From: JAIRVZ01 sp031553755
Lineage (GTDB): Bacteria > Bacteroidota > Bacteroidia > Bacteroidales > Azobacteroidaceae
Direction of reading: 5' to 3'
Assembly: GCA_031553755.1 (NCBI GenBank)
Contig: JAVBKZ010000008.1
Coordinates: 1 to 64,000, forward strand
Length of the DNA: 64,000 nt
Shown here: positions 61,579-64,000 of the stretch, in pieces
Layout: each line of letters begins with the position of its first letter
Numbering within the stretch: the stretch's first letter is position 1
Position numbers and translations under genes: made by a program
Notes under the pieces: model-generated
Databases searched by the model: none
Told to the model about the DNA's origin: nothing
Seen by the model: the letters and a program-made list of their open reading frames with translations, nothing else

Positions 61579-62376
61579 TTAATTATCTTCATATCTTTCA
61601 TTCTTCTTCGCTTCGTTCCAAAAGGCTTCCATTTCGTCTAAACTCATATCTTTGAGCGTTTTATTATTCTCTGAAGCTTTTTGTTCCATATAATTAAAAC
61701 GACTGATAAATTTCTGATTAGTCCGCTCTAAAGCGTTGTCCGGATTGATTTTATATAGTCGTGCCGCATTTACCAAACTGAAAAATAAGTCTCCGAATTC
61801 AGCTTCAATTTTATCATTATCCATGTTTCCGATTTCTTGTTTTAATTCGGAAAATTCTTCTTGTACTTTGTCCCAAACATCTTCTTTGACAGTCCAGTCG
61901 AATCCGGCGTTGCGGGCTTTATCTTGAATTCGGTGTGCTTTAGGGAGTGATGGAAGAGAAGCCGGAACACCTTCAAGAACAGTTTTGTTTCCTCCTTTTT
62001 CTTTCAGTTTGATTTGTTCCCAGTTGAATTCTACTTGTTTAGAGGTTTTCGCACTGACATCGCCAAATACGTGTGGGTGACGAAAAATCAATTTACCACA
62101 CAAAGCATCACAAACATCTTTGATGTCGAACGCATCTTTTTCATCTCCAATTTTGGCATAAAAAACAATGTGCAAAAGCAAATCTCCTAATTCTTTTTTG
62201 ATATTTTCATTATCATTTTGGATGATTGCTTCGCACAATTCAAATGTTTCCTCTATCGTGTTGGTTCTCAGGCTTTCGTTCGTTTGTTTCTTATCCCAAG
62301 GACATTTTTCCCGCAATTCATCCATTACGTCTAACAAACGGCCGAAAGCCTGCATTTTTTGTTCTCTACTGTGCAT
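61579..62376 (-). CDS. mazG: Nucleoside triphosphate pyrophosphohydrolase
   Basis: A 265-aa protein. Two MazG domains; the first with CPWDKKQTNESLRTNTIEET and the EExxE-type metal site, the second with EFGDLFFSLVNAARL. Cleans non-canonical NTPs. Overlaps the upstream gene by 11 bases. Confidence 0.96.
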   Translation of the reverse strand: MHSREQKMQAFGRLLDVMDELREKCPWDKKQTNESLRTNTIEETFELCEAIIQNDNENIKKELGDLLLHIVFYAKIGDEKDAFDIKDVCDALCGKLIFRHPHVFGDVSAKTSKQVEFNWEQIKLKEKGGNKTVLEGVPASLPSLPKAHRIQDKARNAGFDWTVKEDVWDKVQEEFSELKQEIGNMDNDKIEAEFGDLFFSLVNAARLYKINPDNALERTNQKFISRFNYMEQKASENNKTLKDMSLDEMEAFWNEAKKNERYEDN

Positions 62377-63517
62377 ATCTTCTTCTAATCTTTATTCTAA
62401 TCGCATTTTCTATTGGATTTTCGCTTAATAATGCCAAATATCCACCGCCGCCGGCTCCTGCTAATTTCCATGCCAACGCTTTACCTTTGTAGGAATTTAT
62501 TACTTCCTGAATTTCAGGATTTACCATAGCCGGAAACATTTTTATCTGAGCATTGAAAGAATCCGAATACGCTTGCGCAAAGACTTTCAGATCTTTTTTC
62601 AAAATCGCATTCCATGCCATATCTGCTGCATCAGTCAGAGATTTTACGTTTTCTTGGTTGATATAAGTTTCTTCCAATAAATTTAATCCTGCCTTTCTTG
62701 GCCAAAGCATTACCATATAAATATGTTCTTCCAACCACGATAAAATGTCTTCATCGTGAATCGATTCTATTTTTTCAGGCCAATAAGTATTGTTATAATA
62801 ATGACGGTTTAATCCGGGCATACAAATTCCTATAGAATCTTGTGCTCCTGAAATTTCTTTTCTTCCCGGTTCGTTTTCATACCGGAACAATAATTCCGCT
62901 AACTTATCCGGATGCATATTCGGTAGTTCGTAAGGCCAAAGTCTTGCCGCAGCATTGCGAGTAGATGTCGACATTCCACAACGTTCGTTAAATTCAATGG
63001 TTGGCTCTAACGACATGGTAATAGCCCAACCCGGATAAAATTTCGATACATAAGGTTGATCTATCCAAGTTCCGGCTAAATCCAAGCGATAGGGTAAATT
63101 ACTACTTACTTCCGTGCGGATAGAAGTTGTGGAACGAGCCGGTAATCCGGTTTCGGGTATTCGTTTTAATATTTTATATTCGATATTTAACTCCTTGCAT
63201 ATTGAATCTTTAGCAGGAGAATGACCATCTTCGTTTACTACAAAAATATCCGGCATAAAAGACCTCAAATCTTTTTCAAAATCCATGATTCCGGAACCTT
63301 TGTTAACCCAGGCATCGGTTACATATTTGATAGACTTAACCATATACAACCGTTCTTGTTCGCTGTTGATAGTATGCCGTCCTTTCAATTCGCAAATTGT
63401 TGAATCCGATCCTATTCCTACATACAAATCACCATACAAAGAGGCTTCTTTGAAAAACGCGACATGACCGCTGTGCAGCATATCATAACATCCGGAAACA
63501 AATACTTTTTTTTTCAT
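62366..63517 (-). CDS. Nucleotidyltransferase fused to a GHMP kinase
   Basis: A 383-aa protein. The N-terminal 130 residues are a cytidylyltransferase-like Rossmann domain (SGCYDMLHSGHVAFF with the HxGH site, then a second motif near 115-130). The C-terminal part is a GHMP kinase (LPYRLDLAGTWID; SGAQDSIGICMPG; AGAGGGGYLALL). The combination resembles sugar salvage or activation enzymes such as HldE or Fkp, but the substrate is unknown. It is the first gene of a pair with mazG. Confidence 0.8.
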   Translation of the reverse strand: MKKKVFVSGCYDMLHSGHVAFFKEASLYGDLYVGIGSDSTICELKGRHTINSEQERLYMVKSIKYVTDAWVNKGSGIMDFEKDLRSFMPDIFVVNEDGHSPAKDSICKELNIEYKILKRIPETGLPARSTTSIRTEVSSNLPYRLDLAGTWIDQPYVSKFYPGWAITMSLEPTIEFNERCGMSTSTRNAAARLWPYELPNMHPDKLAELLFRYENEPGRKEISGAQDSIGICMPGLNRHYYNNTYWPEKIESIHDEDILSWLEEHIYMVMLWPRKAGLNLLEETYINQENVKSLTDAADMAWNAILKKDLKVFAQAYSDSFNAQIKMFPAMVNPEIQEVINSYKGKALAWKLAGAGGGGYLALLSENPIENAIRIKIRRRYAQ

Positions 63518-63519
63518 AA

Positions 63520-63576
63520 ATAAATGATTAGTTAACGAGTTGACAAGTTAACAAGTTAACGATACAATAATCTCTT
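63520..63576. repeat. Short tandem GTTAAC/GTTGAC repeat
   Basis: GTTAACGAGTTGACAAGTTA and following units form about four copies of an eight- to nine-base motif. A similar run occurs in the prophage at 22077-22140. Confidence 0.5.
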
Positions 63577-64000
63577 TTATTTTATTTTTTTATATTCTTT
63601 CAATCCTTTTTCCAAATACTTGATATATTCTTCAATATCTTTGTTGTATGCCCTGGAAGGAGCAATTGGTTTACCATTATTGTCTAATAATACATAAAAA
63701 GGTTGGGCATTTGCTCCGAATTTGCTTCGTTGCAAATAGCTCCATTTATCTCCAATGGTTCTTAATTTGCGAGTTTTTCCAAATTCCTGAATTTCAGTCA
63801 CTTCAGGAAGAGGAGTTTTATCGTCTACATAAAGAGAAATCAGTATATAACTATTATCAATGATATTTTTTACTCTCGGATCAGACCAAACAGACGCTTC
63901 CATTTCACGGCAATTCACACATCCGTATCCTGTAAAGTCGATCATTACAGGTTTTCCTTGTTCTTTAGCCAATTGCATTCCTTGTTCATAATTGAAAGAT
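63577..64000 (-). CDS. DsbD-like thioredoxin domain, 5' end outside the window
   Basis: The frame continues past the first ATG (63978) to the window edge with FNYEQGMQLAKEQGKPVMID, so this is the C-terminal domain of a larger protein. CVNC in GYGCVNCREME is the thioredoxin active site, typical of the DsbD C-terminal domain. Would reduce periplasmic disulfides. The membrane domain lies right of the window. Confidence 0.85.
   Translation of the reverse strand, partial: SFNYEQGMQLAKEQGKPVMIDFTGYGCVNCREMEASVWSDPRVKNIIDNSYILISLYVDDKTPLPEVTEIQEFGKTRKLRTIGDKWSYLQRSKFGANAQPFYVLLDNNGKPIAPSRAYNKDIEEYIKYLEKGLKEYKKIK

Noticed and set aside
1..64000. CRISPR array
   Set aside because: No regularly spaced identical repeats and no cas genes were seen. 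The phased GTGCR sites are too short and too close.

Overview
The window is a piece of a low-GC Bacteroidales (Bacteroidota) chromosome carrying a complete-looking tailed-phage prophage of about 43 kb. The host assignment rests on Bacteroidota-type promoters (TTG/TTTG, 19-21 bases, TAnnTTTG), a leftover type IX secretion C-terminal tail (45905-46054), the neighbourhood cmk-ispH-pfkA-rpsO, NfeD-FloA, a Bacteroidales-type agmatine-to-putrescine pathway, and a DUF5053 gene. Genus cannot be fixed from the sequence alone.

Left edge (1-740): the 3' part of a Gfo/Idh/MocA oxidoreductase gene, apparently decayed, then tRNA-Cys(GCA). The last 14 bases of the tRNA plus two more (TCCGCCAGGAACCTCT, 723-738) recur at 43841-43856. 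These are the attL and attR cores. The tRNA's original terminator now lies beyond attR at 43862-43890, and the phage supplies a replacement terminator at 746-780.

Prophage (about 739-43856): next to attL lie arm-type repeats and a plus-strand integrase (893-2056). Next to attR lie a plus-strand repressor (43240-43575), a divergent Cro-like gene and a pair of 22-bp-spaced operators. Almost everything else is read leftward on the minus strand. The early block (43070-34819) has small regulators, a primase-helicase (38976-42026), an HNH protein, an HsdM-like methyltransferase lacking an obvious catalytic motif, a second and intact tyrosine recombinase, and a string of tiny genes. A dense array of GTGCA/GTGCG sites (34343-34569) separates it from the late genes. 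Late genes run: ClpP-type protease/scaffold, major capsid, tail-tube candidate, scaffold-like protein, PLD-like protein, small and large terminase; then an inserted accessory region (22211-26706) with a plus-strand DUF5053 operon, a candidate small RNA and five SD-driven small ORFs; then portal, connectors, a 2268-residue tail fibre with a CotH-kinase-like region, holin, endolysin, tape measure and a tail-tip protein. Three late operons start with the same composite: a hairpin terminator whose downstream TTTGTCTTTT lies exactly 26 bases from a TAnnTTTG-like box.

Right flank (43857-64000): housekeeping genes rpsO, pfkA, ispH, cmk, clpC and an MscS channel on the minus strand; a plus-strand run of a PD40/TPR lipoprotein-like gene, nfeD, floA, a uridine phosphorylase-like gene, rlmH and a low-molecular-weight phosphatase; then minus-strand genes for a RIC/hemerythrin-LuxR regulator, N-carbamoylputrescine amidase (aguB), a toxin-antitoxin-like pair, agmatine deiminase (aguA), a YhcG-type nuclease, MazG, a nucleotidyltransferase-GHMP kinase fusion and the 3' part of a DsbD-like gene. 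Several intergenic gaps hold palindromic dispersed-repeat elements (46971-47127, 47823-48016, 48100-48126, 54999-55061).
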